Assembly (NCBI RefSeq): GCF_002245355.1
Contig: NZ_NOWF01000008.1
Location: forward strand, 151,639 to 215,638
Length of the DNA: 64,000 nucleotides
From: Paludifilum halophilum
Lineage (GTDB): Bacteria > Bacillota > Bacilli > Thermoactinomycetales > DSM-45169
Direction: 5' to 3'
The translations under genes were made by a program, and so were the position numbers. Each line of letters starts with the position of its first letter. Positions within the stretch are counted from its first letter, which is position 1. Shown one piece after another: positions 53,152 to 61,757 of the stretch. The notes beneath the pieces were generated by a model. That model did not search any database. It was not told the DNA's origin and saw nothing but the letters and a program-made list of their open reading frames with translations.

Positions 53152-54153
53152 ATGAAAAAAATCTTGTCAATTCAAGTCGTGGTTTGGATGTTGGTGATCG
53201 TGTTGTGCGGGGCAGTTTCCGTCCCGATACCGACGAGTCATGCTGCGGCCAATGGTTTTTATGTGGATGATGGAAGGCTTTATGATGCGAATGGAAACGC
53301 CTTTGTCATGAGAGGGATCAATCACGCCCATACATGGTATAAGGATCAAACCGCTACTGCCGTACAAGCAATAACAAATCAGGGGGCCAATACCATCCGG
53401 GTCACTCTTTCCGATGGCGGTCAATGGACAAAAGATGATGCAGACACAGTGAGAAAGATTATATCGCTGGCAGAGGAACACGATTTGGTCACGATTCTCG
53501 AAGTACACGATGGAACCGGAAGTGATCAAGTATCGGATCTCAATCGAGCGATTAATTATTGGAAAGAAATCAAGGATGTGTTAATCGGGAAAGAAGATAC
53601 CGTTATCATCAATATTGCCAATGAGTGGTATGGAAGCTCGGACGGTGCAGGTTGGGCGGCGGGTTATAAACAGGCCATTCCACAGCTGCGAGCAGCAGGA
53701 CTCGAACACACACTCTTAGTTGACGCTGCGGGATGGGGGCAATATCCCCAATCGATTCACGAATACGGAAAAGAAGTATTTGATGCCGATCCGCTTGAGA
53801 ACACGATGTTTTCCATCCACATGTATGAATACGCGGGTGGAGACGCGGAAACGATCCGGTCCAACATCGATGGTGTGCTCGATCAGGGATTGGCCGTCAT
53901 GATCGGTGAATTCGGCCATCGACATCATGATGGAGATGTGGACGAAGATACCATTTTGAGCTATACAGCAGAAAAGGGAGTAGGCTGGGCGGCCTGGTCC
54001 TGGAAAGGAAACAGTGGGGGAGTGGAATACCTTGACCTCTCCTACGATTGGGCCGGAAATCACTTGACTGAATGGGGCAGCCGAATCGTATACGGCCCCG
54101 ACGGTCTTCGATCCACGAGCTCGCCTGCATCCGTGTTTATCAGGAATAAGTAA
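53152..54153 (+). CDS. Secreted endo-beta-1,4-mannanase (GH5, subfamily 8 type)
   Basis: 333 residues. A signal peptide (MKKILSIQVVVWMLVIVLCG..HAAA) is followed by the GH5 barrel: NGFYVDDGRLYDANGNAFVM, RGINHAHTWYKDQ, catalytic acid Glu in NIANEWYGS and nucleophile Glu in VMIGEFGHRH. The order and text match alkaline Bacillus GH5_8 mannanases closely. It hydrolyses mannan and galactomannan outside the cell. No carbohydrate-binding module is attached and no sugar-uptake genes are adjacent. Confidence 0.92.
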   Translation: MKKILSIQVVVWMLVIVLCGAVSVPIPTSHAAANGFYVDDGRLYDANGNAFVMRGINHAHTWYKDQTATAVQAITNQGANTIRVTLSDGGQWTKDDADTVRKIISLAEEHDLVTILEVHDGTGSDQVSDLNRAINYWKEIKDVLIGKEDTVIINIANEWYGSSDGAGWAAGYKQAIPQLRAAGLEHTLLVDAAGWGQYPQSIHEYGKEVFDADPLENTMFSIHMYEYAGGDAETIRSNIDGVLDQGLAVMIGEFGHRHHDGDVDEDTILSYTAEKGVGWAAWSWKGNSGGVEYLDLSYDWAGNHLTEWGSRIVYGPDGLRSTSSPASVFIRNK

Positions 54154-54230
54154 TCAGCGAAAAAGCGTCTCCCATGAAATACACAGCCAGCCGCAGAGTC
54201 GCTCTCTGAGGCTGGTTTATTTCTGGTTTT

Positions 54231-54617
54231 CTACAAATCCTTTTCTTTGTCGGAGTGGTCATCTTTATTCCCGTTCCGTTCTTTCTCTGTTGATTCTTCC
54301 GGGCCGGGGCAGGTGTTCTCCTCCTTTTGTTCCTCCGGCGAGGGGATTTGATCCCCCAATTGGAAATGGGTGTTTTGGCCGTCTTTGATTTTTTCGACGA
54401 GTCGGTCGATGCTCTGGTCGTCCCCCTTGACCGACAACCCGATGTCCAGGGTACCGCTGAGGGTTTCCACTTGAAGTTCCTGCACTTTATATTCAATCCG
54501 TTCGATCCGGAGCGGCTGGATCGTGGCCAGTTTTTTCCTAAGCTCTTCGTTTTCCTGGCGCAATGATTGGAGGTCCTGCTCCAACCGGTTCAATCGATCC
54601 CACAGGTAGGCATACAC
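54231..54617 (-). CDS. GerPC-like spore germination protein
   Basis: 128 residues. YAYLWDRLNRLEQDLQSLRQENEELRKKLATIQP at the N-terminus is a coiled coil; VQELQVETLSGTLDIGLSV is the GerPC-type beta region. The C-terminus is charged and repetitive, and the protein is shorter than the typical 200-residue GerPC. GTG 54617 has GGAGGTG upstream on the minus strand. It points away from the GerPF-like genes but lies in the same cluster. Confidence 0.65.
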   Translation of the reverse strand: MYAYLWDRLNRLEQDLQSLRQENEELRKKLATIQPLRIERIEYKVQELQVETLSGTLDIGLSVKGDDQSIDRLVEKIKDGQNTHFQLGDQIPSPEEQKEENTCPGPEESTEKERNGNKDDHSDKEKDL

Positions 54618-54771
54618 GGTGTTTTCACCTCCGGTACCCGATTCTGTAACAGTATATGGGCGATGCAAACCGGTTCATGCCAAGCACTCCTCCAACCGAT
54701 CTGTGACCGAATAGCGAAAACCGAATACACTGGCCTATATGAGTTTTCATGGGCAATCAGGAGGGAGACTG

Positions 54772-55191
54772 GTGAAAAGGAACCAATTCACCCAGTGGGG
54801 ACGTTTGGCGAGGGATTTTCTCGGCGAGGATTTTTGGTCGGAAGTGTCGGGAGCGGTACAGGGGTATCCACCCCGAGTCGATGTATTAAAGAATGAACGC
54901 GAAGTGATTGTTCTTATCGATGCACCGGGAATCGACGATATCGATACCGTGGAACTTCATGTGGACGAAGAAACCCTTTATGTGAGAGGCGAAATTTCCC
55001 CCTCTCGACAAGATTGCCAGCGGATCTTAACGGAGCGGTTTCAGGGGCAGTTTGAACGGGTCGTCCCCCTGGGGGAGACGGTCAGTCGCGAAAACACCCG
55101 TGCCCGTTATCGGAAAGGAGTACTGGAAATTTATTTGCCTAAGGGGTCGACTGCCCGTAACGAGAGGCGGATCCGGGTGGAACAAGATTGA
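54772..55191 (+). CDS. Hsp20/alpha-crystallin family protein
   Basis: 139 residues. The alpha-crystallin domain is present (PPRVDVLKNEREVIVLIDAPGI; VELHVDEETLYVRGE; ERVVPLGETV; ARYRKGVLEIYLPK). Members act as ATP-independent chaperones or, in spore formers, as spore-associated proteins. GTG 54772 is chosen because GGAGGGA lies 7 nt upstream; the ATG at 54739 has no such site. Confidence 0.82.
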   Translation: MKRNQFTQWGRLARDFLGEDFWSEVSGAVQGYPPRVDVLKNEREVIVLIDAPGIDDIDTVELHVDEETLYVRGEISPSRQDCQRILTERFQGQFERVVPLGETVSRENTRARYRKGVLEIYLPKGSTARNERRIRVEQD

Positions 55192-55255
55192 AGGCGGGCA
55201 CACAGCCCGGCAGATGCTCATAAGATGACAGAGTTAAGGAGGAAGGAGAGGTATT

Positions 55256-55459
55256 ATGGGGACTTTGAACAATATCTTCAGCCAGAAGATACAGAGTGTA
55301 TCCGGCCCGGGCGCGCTCAATTACGGCAACGCTCTGAATATTGGAGTGGAATCCAACGAAAAAGCTGTCGGAGGCTCTTTCCTGATCGGTGACTGGGGTC
55401 GGAATGCCACTTTAGGACTTAATACAAATTTCGATTCCGACGTGATCGACCAAGTGTAG
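55256..55459 (+). CDS. GerPF/GerPA-like spore protein, first
   Basis: 67 residues. IQSVSGPGALNYGNALNIGVES..KAVGGSFLIGDWG is the GerPF/GerPA pattern (small Gly/Asn/Ser-rich spore germination protein). In Bacillus such proteins help germinants cross the spore coat. AGGAGG precedes ATG 55256. The cluster lacks a full gerPABCDEF order. Confidence 0.78.
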   Translation: MGTLNNIFSQKIQSVSGPGALNYGNALNIGVESNEKAVGGSFLIGDWGRNATLGLNTNFDSDVIDQV

Positions 55460-55474
55460 TCGACCCTTGGCGGA

Positions 55475-55576
55475 ATGAAACGGATCATGGAGGCGTTGGT
55501 ATACCGCCGAGATCTGGAAGAAAAGTTTACCTTTTTGAAAGGTCGTTTGTTAAAAAGGGTTCTTCGGGGTGGATGA
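55475..55576 (+). CDS. Possible small basic protein of 33 residues
   Basis: A frame MKRIMEALVYRRDLEEKFTFLKG then RLLKRVLRGG sits tightly between two GerPF-like genes and ends 3 bases before the next ATG. GGCGGA lies just before its ATG. It fits the arrangement of an operon, but the size leaves doubt. Confidence 0.4.
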   Translation: MKRIMEALVYRRDLEEKFTFLKGRLLKRVLRGG

Positions 55577-55579
55577 TCC

Positions 55580-55777
55580 ATGGGCACGGTAAACAACATC
55601 TACAACCTGAAGATACACAACATTTCCGGTACGGGATCTGCTAATTTTGGCAATACCATTAATATCGGTCCGGATAGTGAGACGAAAACCGTGGGTGGGT
55701 CATCGCCTATCGGTGATCATGGACGTAATCTGGACATGGAAAAGAACTGGGTCAATGACCGGGATTTTATTGACTAA
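55580..55777 (+). CDS. GerPF/GerPA-like spore protein, second
   Basis: 65 residues, a paralogue of the gene at 55256: IHNISGTGSANFGNTINIGPDSETKTVGG and SPIGDHGRN. GTGGA precedes the ATG. The two differ at many positions, so the duplication is old. Confidence 0.75.
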   Translation: MGTVNNIYNLKIHNISGTGSANFGNTINIGPDSETKTVGGSSPIGDHGRNLDMEKNWVNDRDFID

Positions 55778-55799
55778 GTTAGAAACGGATGGGGTAACC

Positions 55800-56066
55800 A
55801 TGTTCCGCATTTGTATTCATAACATAAAAGTTCACTCCATTGCCGGTGTAGGGTCTCTCAATATCGGTACGACTCTGAACCTCGTCGCACCGAGGGAGGA
55901 AGCTCCCGAGAGACCACCGGATCGAGAACCGGGCCCTCCCCGTATTCCGCCCCCGCAAGTTCCTACCCCGCAGCCGGTACCGGGAATGCCCGCTCCGGCT
56001 CCGACGCCTGTCCCAGGACCGGGAACACCTGCTCCGGGCGCCACTTTAGGAACATCCGCTACTTGA
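55800..56066 (+). CDS. GerPF-like protein with proline-rich tail
   Basis: 88 residues. The N-terminal third (MFRICIHNIKVHSIAGVGSLNIGTTLNLV) is GerPF-like; the remainder is proline-rich (PPRIPPPQVPTPQPVPGMP..PAPTPVPGPGTPAPG). The tail may be a flexible spore-surface extension. ATG 55800 is the only plausible start; the longer frame runs through the preceding gene. Confidence 0.6.
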   Translation: MFRICIHNIKVHSIAGVGSLNIGTTLNLVAPREEAPERPPDREPGPPRIPPPQVPTPQPVPGMPAPAPTPVPGPGTPAPGATLGTSAT

Positions 56067-56167
56067 AGGGGTTCCAATCGGATCTTGGATCCGCCTGATC
56101 CCCGTACAAAGAACCGTTAGTATTATATAATGGGTACAGAATCATCGAACGACAGGCGGGATCCGAT

Positions 56168-56854
56168 TTGAACTATAAAGTGTTGATTGTCGAGGATGAA
56201 GCCAATTTGGCGCGATTCTTGGAGCTGGAGTTTCAACACGAAGGATGGTCCGTGGGTCGGGCGGAAGAAGGGCGTTCCGGGCTGAAAAAGGCGATGGGTC
56301 AGCGTTGGGATGTGATCATTCTGGATGTGATGCTTCCGGATCTAAGCGGTCTGGAAGTTTGTCGCCGCATCCGCGGGGAAAGTCAGGTACCGATCATCAT
56401 GTTGACAGCCAGAGATGCCGTTCCGGATCGGGTAAGCGGATTGGACGCCGGTGCGGACGATTATCTGACCAAACCCTTTGCGATCGAGGAGCTTTTTGCG
56501 CGGGTGCGCGCTTTGCTTCGCCGAAAGGGCTGGGGAGAAGAAGAAGTGTTGGAAGCCGGGCCTTGCCGTGTCTTTGTGGAACAGCGGAGAGTGTTTTGTG
56601 GGGAAAAAGAGTTGAAACTGACCACTCGGGAGTTCGACTTGCTCACCTTTCTGGTTCGCAACCAAGATCGCGTACTGAACCGGGACCGGATTTTGGATCG
56701 GGTATGGGGTCTCGAGTATAACGGGGACAGTAATATTGTGGATGTCTATATCCGTTATCTCAGACATAAGCTCTCGGAGGCGGAGTTGGAAGACCTGATT
56801 GAAACGGTCCGGGGTGTCGGGTATGTCATCCGGCGGAATGACGATGCCGATTAA
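56168..56854 (+). CDS. OmpR-family response regulator
   Basis: 228 residues. The receiver domain has the acidic pocket (VEDEAN), the phosphorylated Asp in VIILDVMLPDL, and the Lys in YLTKPFA; the C-terminal winged helix (LTTREFDLLTFLVRN; DVYIRYLRHKL) binds DNA. TTG 56168 has GGCGGGA upstream. It is encoded with the kinase that follows, overlapping it by 11 bases. The stimulus is unknown. Confidence 0.93.
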   Translation: MNYKVLIVEDEANLARFLELEFQHEGWSVGRAEEGRSGLKKAMGQRWDVIILDVMLPDLSGLEVCRRIRGESQVPIIMLTARDAVPDRVSGLDAGADDYLTKPFAIEELFARVRALLRRKGWGEEEVLEAGPCRVFVEQRRVFCGEKELKLTTREFDLLTFLVRNQDRVLNRDRILDRVWGLEYNGDSNIVDVYIRYLRHKLSEAELEDLIETVRGVGYVIRRNDDAD

Positions 56855-58199
56855 ATGGCGCCTTTCTTTATTATCCAGTCTGTTCCTGCTGATGATTTTG
56901 ATTTTTTTTCACGGGTTTGTGTACAAGTTGTTTGAAGGGATGATCATTCAAACGGAGCAAAACGTTCTCGAGCACAAGCTGTCCACCCTGTCGGATTTTT
57001 ATCGGGTTCGGGATGTAAACCCCTCTCTTCGCCAGTGGCTTCAACCTTTCGTCGATCAGGGACAGGCGATCCGGGTGACCGGCAATGGTTCGGCGGAATT
57101 AGAGATCAATCGGGGGGTTTCCCGGGATCTCTATCTTCCCGAAAATTCCCGACAGTCGGTCAAAGAAGTGAAGAATGTAAACGGCAGGCAGGTTTCCATT
57201 CTCGCTCTTCCGCTTCAGGGGGGAGGGAGAGTGGAGATGTATACGGACTTCACCTTTCTCAACCGATACCTGGATACGATGCTGTCCGCGTTAATGATCG
57301 GTTCCTCCGTGTTGTTGGTGACGGTTGTGATCGGAGGATATATCATGTCCAGCATCGCTCTTAACCCCGTCAAGAGGATCGTCCGCACGGTGTGTGAACT
57401 GGACGCATCCCGTTTGGACAGCCGGTTGCATGTCCCGGATACCCGTGATGAGATCGAAATGATGTCCCGTACCTTCAATAAACTGTTGGATGAAATCTAC
57501 GGGATGATGCAGAAACAGCGGCAGTTTGTGGCAGACGCTTCTCATGAATTGCGTACACCGGTCTCTGTGATTCGGGGGTATACCAACCTGTTATCCCGCT
57601 GGGGAAAGGAAGATCCCCAAGTGATGCAGGAAGCTCTGGACGCGATCGACCAAGAAACGGAGAGGATGGAGCGCTTGACTTCCCGTCTTCTCCGTTTGGC
57701 CCGATTGGAAAGTGCTTATTTTGATCAAGAAGGGAGAAAGGAAGGGATTTCAAGGGTTAACTTGAATAAGACAACCGATCAACGGATTTCCCACTGGAAA
57801 AATACCCTGAAACAACGGAAGATCGAGTGGATGCCGGAACCGGATTCCCTTACGGCTGAGGTTTATCCATCCGATTGGGAGGATCTGATCGATATTCTGT
57901 TGGATAATGCCGGGAAGTATTCTGATGACGGGGACCTGATTTCTCTGAAGCTGTTTCGGGAAGGGGATATGGCGGTTTTTATCGTCCGAAACACGGGAGC
58001 CGGCATTCCCGCTGACGAACTTCCTCAGGTGTTCCATCGGTTTTACCGGGTGAAGATAGCGGAGCATTCACGCCCCGGAAGCGGACTCGGTTTGTCTATC
58101 GCCAAGGAGGTTGTTGAAAAATACGGCGGCGACATTTCGATTGACAGCCGTTGGGGAGAATGGACGGAAGTGTGTGTGAAAATTCCTCTTTCTCATTAA
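56844..58199 (+). CDS. Sensor histidine kinase (HAMP, HisKA, HATPase)
   Basis: 451 residues. An N-terminal transmembrane helix (LSLLSSLFLLMILIFFHGF) and a second near 170 flank an extracytoplasmic sensor; then HAMP, HisKA with FVADASHELRTPVSVIRGY, N box DLIDILLDNAGKY and G boxes (GAGIPADELPQVFHRFYR; SGLGLSIAKEVV). ATG 56844 has GGCGGA 6 nt upstream. It phosphorylates the partner response regulator. Confidence 0.93.
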   Translation: MPIKWRLSLLSSLFLLMILIFFHGFVYKLFEGMIIQTEQNVLEHKLSTLSDFYRVRDVNPSLRQWLQPFVDQGQAIRVTGNGSAELEINRGVSRDLYLPENSRQSVKEVKNVNGRQVSILALPLQGGGRVEMYTDFTFLNRYLDTMLSALMIGSSVLLVTVVIGGYIMSSIALNPVKRIVRTVCELDASRLDSRLHVPDTRDEIEMMSRTFNKLLDEIYGMMQKQRQFVADASHELRTPVSVIRGYTNLLSRWGKEDPQVMQEALDAIDQETERMERLTSRLLRLARLESAYFDQEGRKEGISRVNLNKTTDQRISHWKNTLKQRKIEWMPEPDSLTAEVYPSDWEDLIDILLDNAGKYSDDGDLISLKLFREGDMAVFIVRNTGAGIPADELPQVFHRFYRVKIAEHSRPGSGLGLSIAKEVVEKYGGDISIDSRWGEWTEVCVKIPLSH

Positions 58200-58270
58200 A
58201 TGTTAATGGGGCTTTTATAGGTGTCTCACTTTGGTGTCGTACAATGAACGGACCAAAGGGGGCGAACCAT

Positions 58271-58387
58271 ATGAAGATGGTGTTAGGGATCTTTGGTTTT
58301 CTGCTGGTTGTACCGGTATGGGGGCTTAAGGCTTATTTTTGCCTGCGAAGCCTTTCGGAAATCCTTAAGGATACGGTTTATCTTTAA
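58271..58387 (+). CDS. Small hydrophobic protein of 38 residues
   Basis: MKMVLGIFGFLLVVPVWGLKA is one likely transmembrane segment, with a short polar tail. ATG 58271 has AAAGGGGG about 9 nt upstream. It follows the kinase gene by 72 bases and a terminator follows. No function can be assigned; a small regulator of the kinase is possible but unproven. Confidence 0.45.
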   Translation: MKMVLGIFGFLLVVPVWGLKAYFCLRSLSEILKDTVYL

Positions 58388-58417
58388 TCCCCGTTCCCCG
58401 ATCCAGATACAGGCATC

Positions 58418-58447
58418 AAAACCGGCCGGGAAAACCCCGGTTTTTTT
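58418..58447 (+). terminator. Terminator after the small protein gene
   Basis: AAAACCGG pairs with CCGGTTTT, and the T run continues. Confidence 0.75.
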
Positions 58448-58525
58448 CTTTGTCCCGGCTTTTCCACTCTTCTTCGGGACATGATACAATAAAAAAGAGG
58501 AACACATGGCTTGGAGGTGCCGTTG

Positions 58526-58999
58526 ATGTTGAAAGAAGGAGATCAAGCGCCGGATTTTTCTCTTCCTGCGACCCATGGAGAAAACGTATCCCTGGCTGAT
58601 TACCGGGGGAAGAAAAATGTGGTTCTCTATTTTTATCCCAAGGACAACACCCCCGGTTGTACCGCGGAGTCCTGCGATTTCAGAGACCGAAAGGATCAGT
58701 TTGCTGATCTGGACACGGTGATTCTGGGTGTCAGCCTGGATGATCTGAAATCCCATGAGAAATTTATTCAAAAATACGAACTCCCTTTTTTACTGCTTAG
58801 TGATACGGAAGCGGAAGTATCGCAAGCATACGGGGTTTATAAAGAAAAAAACATGTTCGGAAAGAAAAAATGGGGGATTGAGCGTTCCACCTTTATCATC
58901 GATAAAGAGGGAAAGTTGGTCAAAGTATATCGAAAAGTGAAAGTGGACGGCCACGTAGAGGAAGCTCTCACCTATATCAAGGAGAACCTGGAAGGATAA
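58526..58999 (+). CDS. bcp: Thioredoxin-dependent peroxiredoxin (BCP/PrxQ)
   Basis: 157 residues. The peroxidatic Cys lies in [15 protein letters not shown], with the resolving Cys five residues later (C-x4-C), as in the BCP subfamily. It reduces hydroperoxides with electrons from thioredoxin. ATG 58526 has GGAGGTG 6 nt upstream; the frame's longer start overlaps it. Both cysteines are normal UGU/UGC codons here. Confidence 0.93.
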   Translation: MLKEGDQAPDFSLPATHGENVSLADYRGKKNVVLYFYPKDNTPGCTAESCDFRDRKDQFADLDTVILGVSLDDLKSHEKFIQKYELPFLLLSDTEAEVSQAYGVYKEKNMFGKKKWGIERSTFIIDKEGKLVKVYRKVKVDGHVEEALTYIKENLEG

Positions 59000-59078
59000 C
59001 TTTCCGCTTACCTGGGAATAAGGCGCTCTCCTGAATCCTCTCGTTCCGGTGGATGTTCACAGAAAAGGAGGGCTGTAA

Positions 59079-59885
59079 TTGGCAGATGACTCGATGTATC
59101 GGTGGGCCGATTATTACGATTGGACCTCCGACGGATTAGACGGAGACCGGTCTTACTACTCCGATTTGGCCATGAATGCCGGAGGTCCGGTGCTGGAGCT
59201 GGGATGCGGCACCGGGCGTTGTACTCTGGCCATCGCCCGTCACGGGGTTCCGGTTGTAGGAGTGGACAGACAGCCGGAGATGCTCCAAAAGGCGAAGGAA
59301 AAGGCGGAGGCGACGGAGTTGGACGGTTTCTGTCGCTGGGTGGAAGCGGATATGAGCCAGCTTCATCTCAATGAACGGTTCAATCTGATCATCATCCCCT
59401 ACCGCTCCTTTCTCCACCTGTTGACAGTGAGGGAACAGATCGCCGCTCTGCGTGGGATTCACCGCCATCTGGAGAAGGACGGTATGTTCGCCATGAACAT
59501 CTTGGTTCCCCATCCCCACCAGTTGGTGGAGGAAGAGGATTCATACCTTTACCGCGGTTCGTATGCAGTTCCCGGATTCGGTGAAACGGTGGAAGTCTAT
59601 GATGCGATCCGGTTTGATCATTATCACCAACAGGGAGTGGTGTCACGGTACTATGAGCGGTTTGACCGGACGGGCCGATCCATTGAACGGTTGAAAACCG
59701 GATTTTCTTTCCGTTATATATACCCGGTGGAGCTGGATCATCTCTTGCAGTTGGCCGGTTTTGAAGTGGTCCACCGGTACGGAGGTTTCCGCCGGGAGCC
59801 CTTTGGACCCCACAGCAGTGAATTGATCATTGAAGCGCGGAAGAAAAAGGGGACGGAACCGGCTGAGAAGGGGGGACTCGGATGA
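59079..59885 (+). CDS. Class I SAM-dependent methyltransferase
   Basis: 268 residues. The SAM-binding motif I is VLELGCGTGRCTLAIARHG, with VVGVDRQPEML the motif after it, and WVEADMSQLHL. Substrate not predictable. TTG 59079 has AAAGGAGGG upstream. It overlaps the dehydrogenase that follows by 4 bases. Confidence 0.85.
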   Translation: MADDSMYRWADYYDWTSDGLDGDRSYYSDLAMNAGGPVLELGCGTGRCTLAIARHGVPVVGVDRQPEMLQKAKEKAEATELDGFCRWVEADMSQLHLNERFNLIIIPYRSFLHLLTVREQIAALRGIHRHLEKDGMFAMNILVPHPHQLVEEEDSYLYRGSYAVPGFGETVEVYDAIRFDHYHQQGVVSRYYERFDRTGRSIERLKTGFSFRYIYPVELDHLLQLAGFEVVHRYGGFRREPFGPHSSELIIEARKKKGTEPAEKGGLG

Positions 59886-60835
59886 CCCATGTCATTTCAT
59901 CGGCCAAGATGAGTGAAAAGCATAAAAAGCGGTTGCGGGAGCGTATTCCCGGAGCGCGCTTTTCTTTTTTTGACCGGATGGAAGAGGCTTTGTCCGAAGC
60001 GTCGTCGGCGGAGGTATTGATCACTTACGGAGAGGATCTGAATGAAGAGCGGTTGCGCCGGTTTTCCCGTCTTCGATGGATCCAGGTGATCAGTGCGGGA
60101 GTTGAGCGGCTTCCCTTTGCAGGGTTACAGGAACGCGGCATCCGTGTGACCAATGCCAAAGGAATTCATGAAACCCCCATGGCTGAATATGCGCTCGCGG
60201 TCATGCTGCAGGTGACTCGCCGCGTTCATGAGTTGTATGTCCAACAAATGCACAAAAACTGGTCCCGGGACATCCGCGTAGGTGAGCTGGCAGGTAAAAC
60301 GGTGGGAATCGTCGGCGCCGGGGCGGTCGGCCGGGGGATTGCCGAACGGCTTCGTCCTTTTCGTGTGCGAATCCTGGGACTCAATTCCCGAGGAACCCCC
60401 GTTTCCCCTTTTGATGAAATATTTTCCGGGGAAGCGTTGCCTCATCTTCTTTCCCGTTCCGATTTCGTTATCGTTACGGTTCCTTTGACTCCCCAAACTC
60501 GGGGAATGATCGGAGAAACGGAGTTGGAGCGGATGAAACCCGGGGCTTGGCTGATCAATATGGCTCGCGGGGCGGTGGTGGATGAATCGGCCCTTGAAGC
60601 GGCGCTCAGGGAAAAAAAGATCGGCGGTGCGGTTCTCGACGTGTTTAACCGGGAACCTTTGCCTCCGGACCATCCCTTTTGGACATCGGATCAAGTGATC
60701 CTGACTCCGCATCTTTCCGGCCGTTCTCCACTGTATATGACTCGTGCCATGGATCTATTCCACCGAAATCTCGACGTTTACCTCACTGGACGTGGAAACA
60801 TGATCAATCCCGTTTCCCTGGAAAAGGGTTACTAA
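59882..60835 (+). CDS. D-isomer 2-hydroxyacid dehydrogenase
   Basis: 317 residues. NAD-binding GXGXXG is GKTVGIVGAGAVGRGIAERL; the catalytic Arg-Glu-His region includes NMARGAVVDESALEAAL, VLDVFNREPLPPDHPFW and LTPHLSG. It reduces a 2-keto acid with NADH. The TAA stop is part of the CTAA that borders mobile element B2. Confidence 0.85.
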   Translation: MTHVISSAKMSEKHKKRLRERIPGARFSFFDRMEEALSEASSAEVLITYGEDLNEERLRRFSRLRWIQVISAGVERLPFAGLQERGIRVTNAKGIHETPMAEYALAVMLQVTRRVHELYVQQMHKNWSRDIRVGELAGKTVGIVGAGAVGRGIAERLRPFRVRILGLNSRGTPVSPFDEIFSGEALPHLLSRSDFVIVTVPLTPQTRGMIGETELERMKPGAWLINMARGAVVDESALEAALREKKIGGAVLDVFNREPLPPDHPFWTSDQVILTPHLSGRSPLYMTRAMDLFHRNLDVYLTGRGNMINPVSLEKGY

Positions 60836-60965
60836 AAGCGTTGTGAAAAAGTCCGTTTTCGGGAGGGTGGGGTTCCACACGGAGTGCCTTTGGCTCGTCA
60901 GAACAACGAAACGGAGTGTGGAACCCCACCCCGACCCACCAAGGATGTGCTCTATCACAACGCTT
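60836..60965 (+). mobile_element. Palindromic mobile element, family B copy 2 (B2)
   Basis: 130 bp, nearly identical to B1. It begins AAGCGTTGTGA and ends TCACAACGCTT, with CTAA on the left and CTAG on the right. The same internal 16-bp inverted repeat is present. It lies between a dehydrogenase gene and nth. Confidence 0.8.
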
Positions 60966-60995
60966 CTAGATGAAAAGGGAAAGGAGGGACCATGG

Positions 60996-61652
60996 ATGAT
61001 GACAAAAAAACCGAAACGCGTACCGACGCGTAAAATATTGGATACTCTTGCGGAAATGTATCCGGACGCCCATTGTGAGTTAAACTTTAAAAACCCTTTT
61101 GAGCTCTTGATTGCAACCATTTTGTCCGCACAATCCACTGACCGGCAAGTCAATATCGTTACGGAGAAGTTGTTTGACAAATATCCGACACCGGAGGATT
61201 TCCTCTCTCTGACGGAGGAGGAGTTGGCTGAAGAGATCCGAGGCTTGGGCCTGTATCGAAACAAGAGCAGGAACATCCTGCAGACCTGTCACAGGCTGGT
61301 GGATCAACACGGAGGAAAAGTGCCGCAGACGCGAAAGGAGCTGGAGGCCCTTCCCGGTGTCGGCAGAAAAACAGCCAATGTCGTACTCAGTAATGCTTTT
61401 GATGAACCGGCTTTAGCGGTGGATACCCATGTTCAGCGAGTGGCCAACCGATTGGCTCTGGCGGACAGTGAAAACCCTTTGGAGACAGAGAAACAGTTGA
61501 ACCGTCGCGTTCCCCGTTCGGAATGGACCTTGACCCACCACCGGTTGATCTGGCACGGACGGCGAATCTGTTCCGCACGCAATCCGAAGTGTGACCGGTG
61601 CGATCTTCTCTCTTACTGCTGGTATGGAAAACAGCGGATGAAGGAGCGATAA
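60996..61652 (+). CDS. nth: Endonuclease III
   Basis: 218 residues. Helix-hairpin-helix LPGVGRKTANVVLSNAF with the catalytic Lys, then the catalytic Asp in ALAVDTHVQRVA; iron-sulfur cysteines C-x6-C-x2-C-x5-C in CSARNPKCDRCDLLSYC. It excises oxidised pyrimidines and nicks the abasic site. ATG 60996 has AAAGGAGGG 7 nt upstream. The frame is open further upstream through element B2, but that is not coding. Confidence 0.94.
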   Translation: MMTKKPKRVPTRKILDTLAEMYPDAHCELNFKNPFELLIATILSAQSTDRQVNIVTEKLFDKYPTPEDFLSLTEEELAEEIRGLGLYRNKSRNILQTCHRLVDQHGGKVPQTRKELEALPGVGRKTANVVLSNAFDEPALAVDTHVQRVANRLALADSENPLETEKQLNRRVPRSEWTLTHHRLIWHGRRICSARNPKCDRCDLLSYCWYGKQRMKER

Positions 61653-61691
61653 GGAGCCATTGACAAAGCCTGTGATGAGGAAGTAGACTGT

Positions 61692-61706
61692 TTATAGATA
61701 TTATTA
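61692..61706. promoter_or_regulatory. Candidate PerR box upstream of perR
   Basis: A 7-1-7 sequence matches the Per box (TTATAATNATTATAA) at 11 of 14 defined positions. PerR often represses its own gene. Confidence 0.4.
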
Positions 61707-61757
61707 AGAGAGAATGATTTGTGGTCGACGGGTATGGCGGAAGTGAGGTGGATGGTA

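Noticed and set aside
60843..60995. N-terminal extension of nth
   Set aside because: This segment is mobile element B2; the residues bear no relation to endonuclease III.
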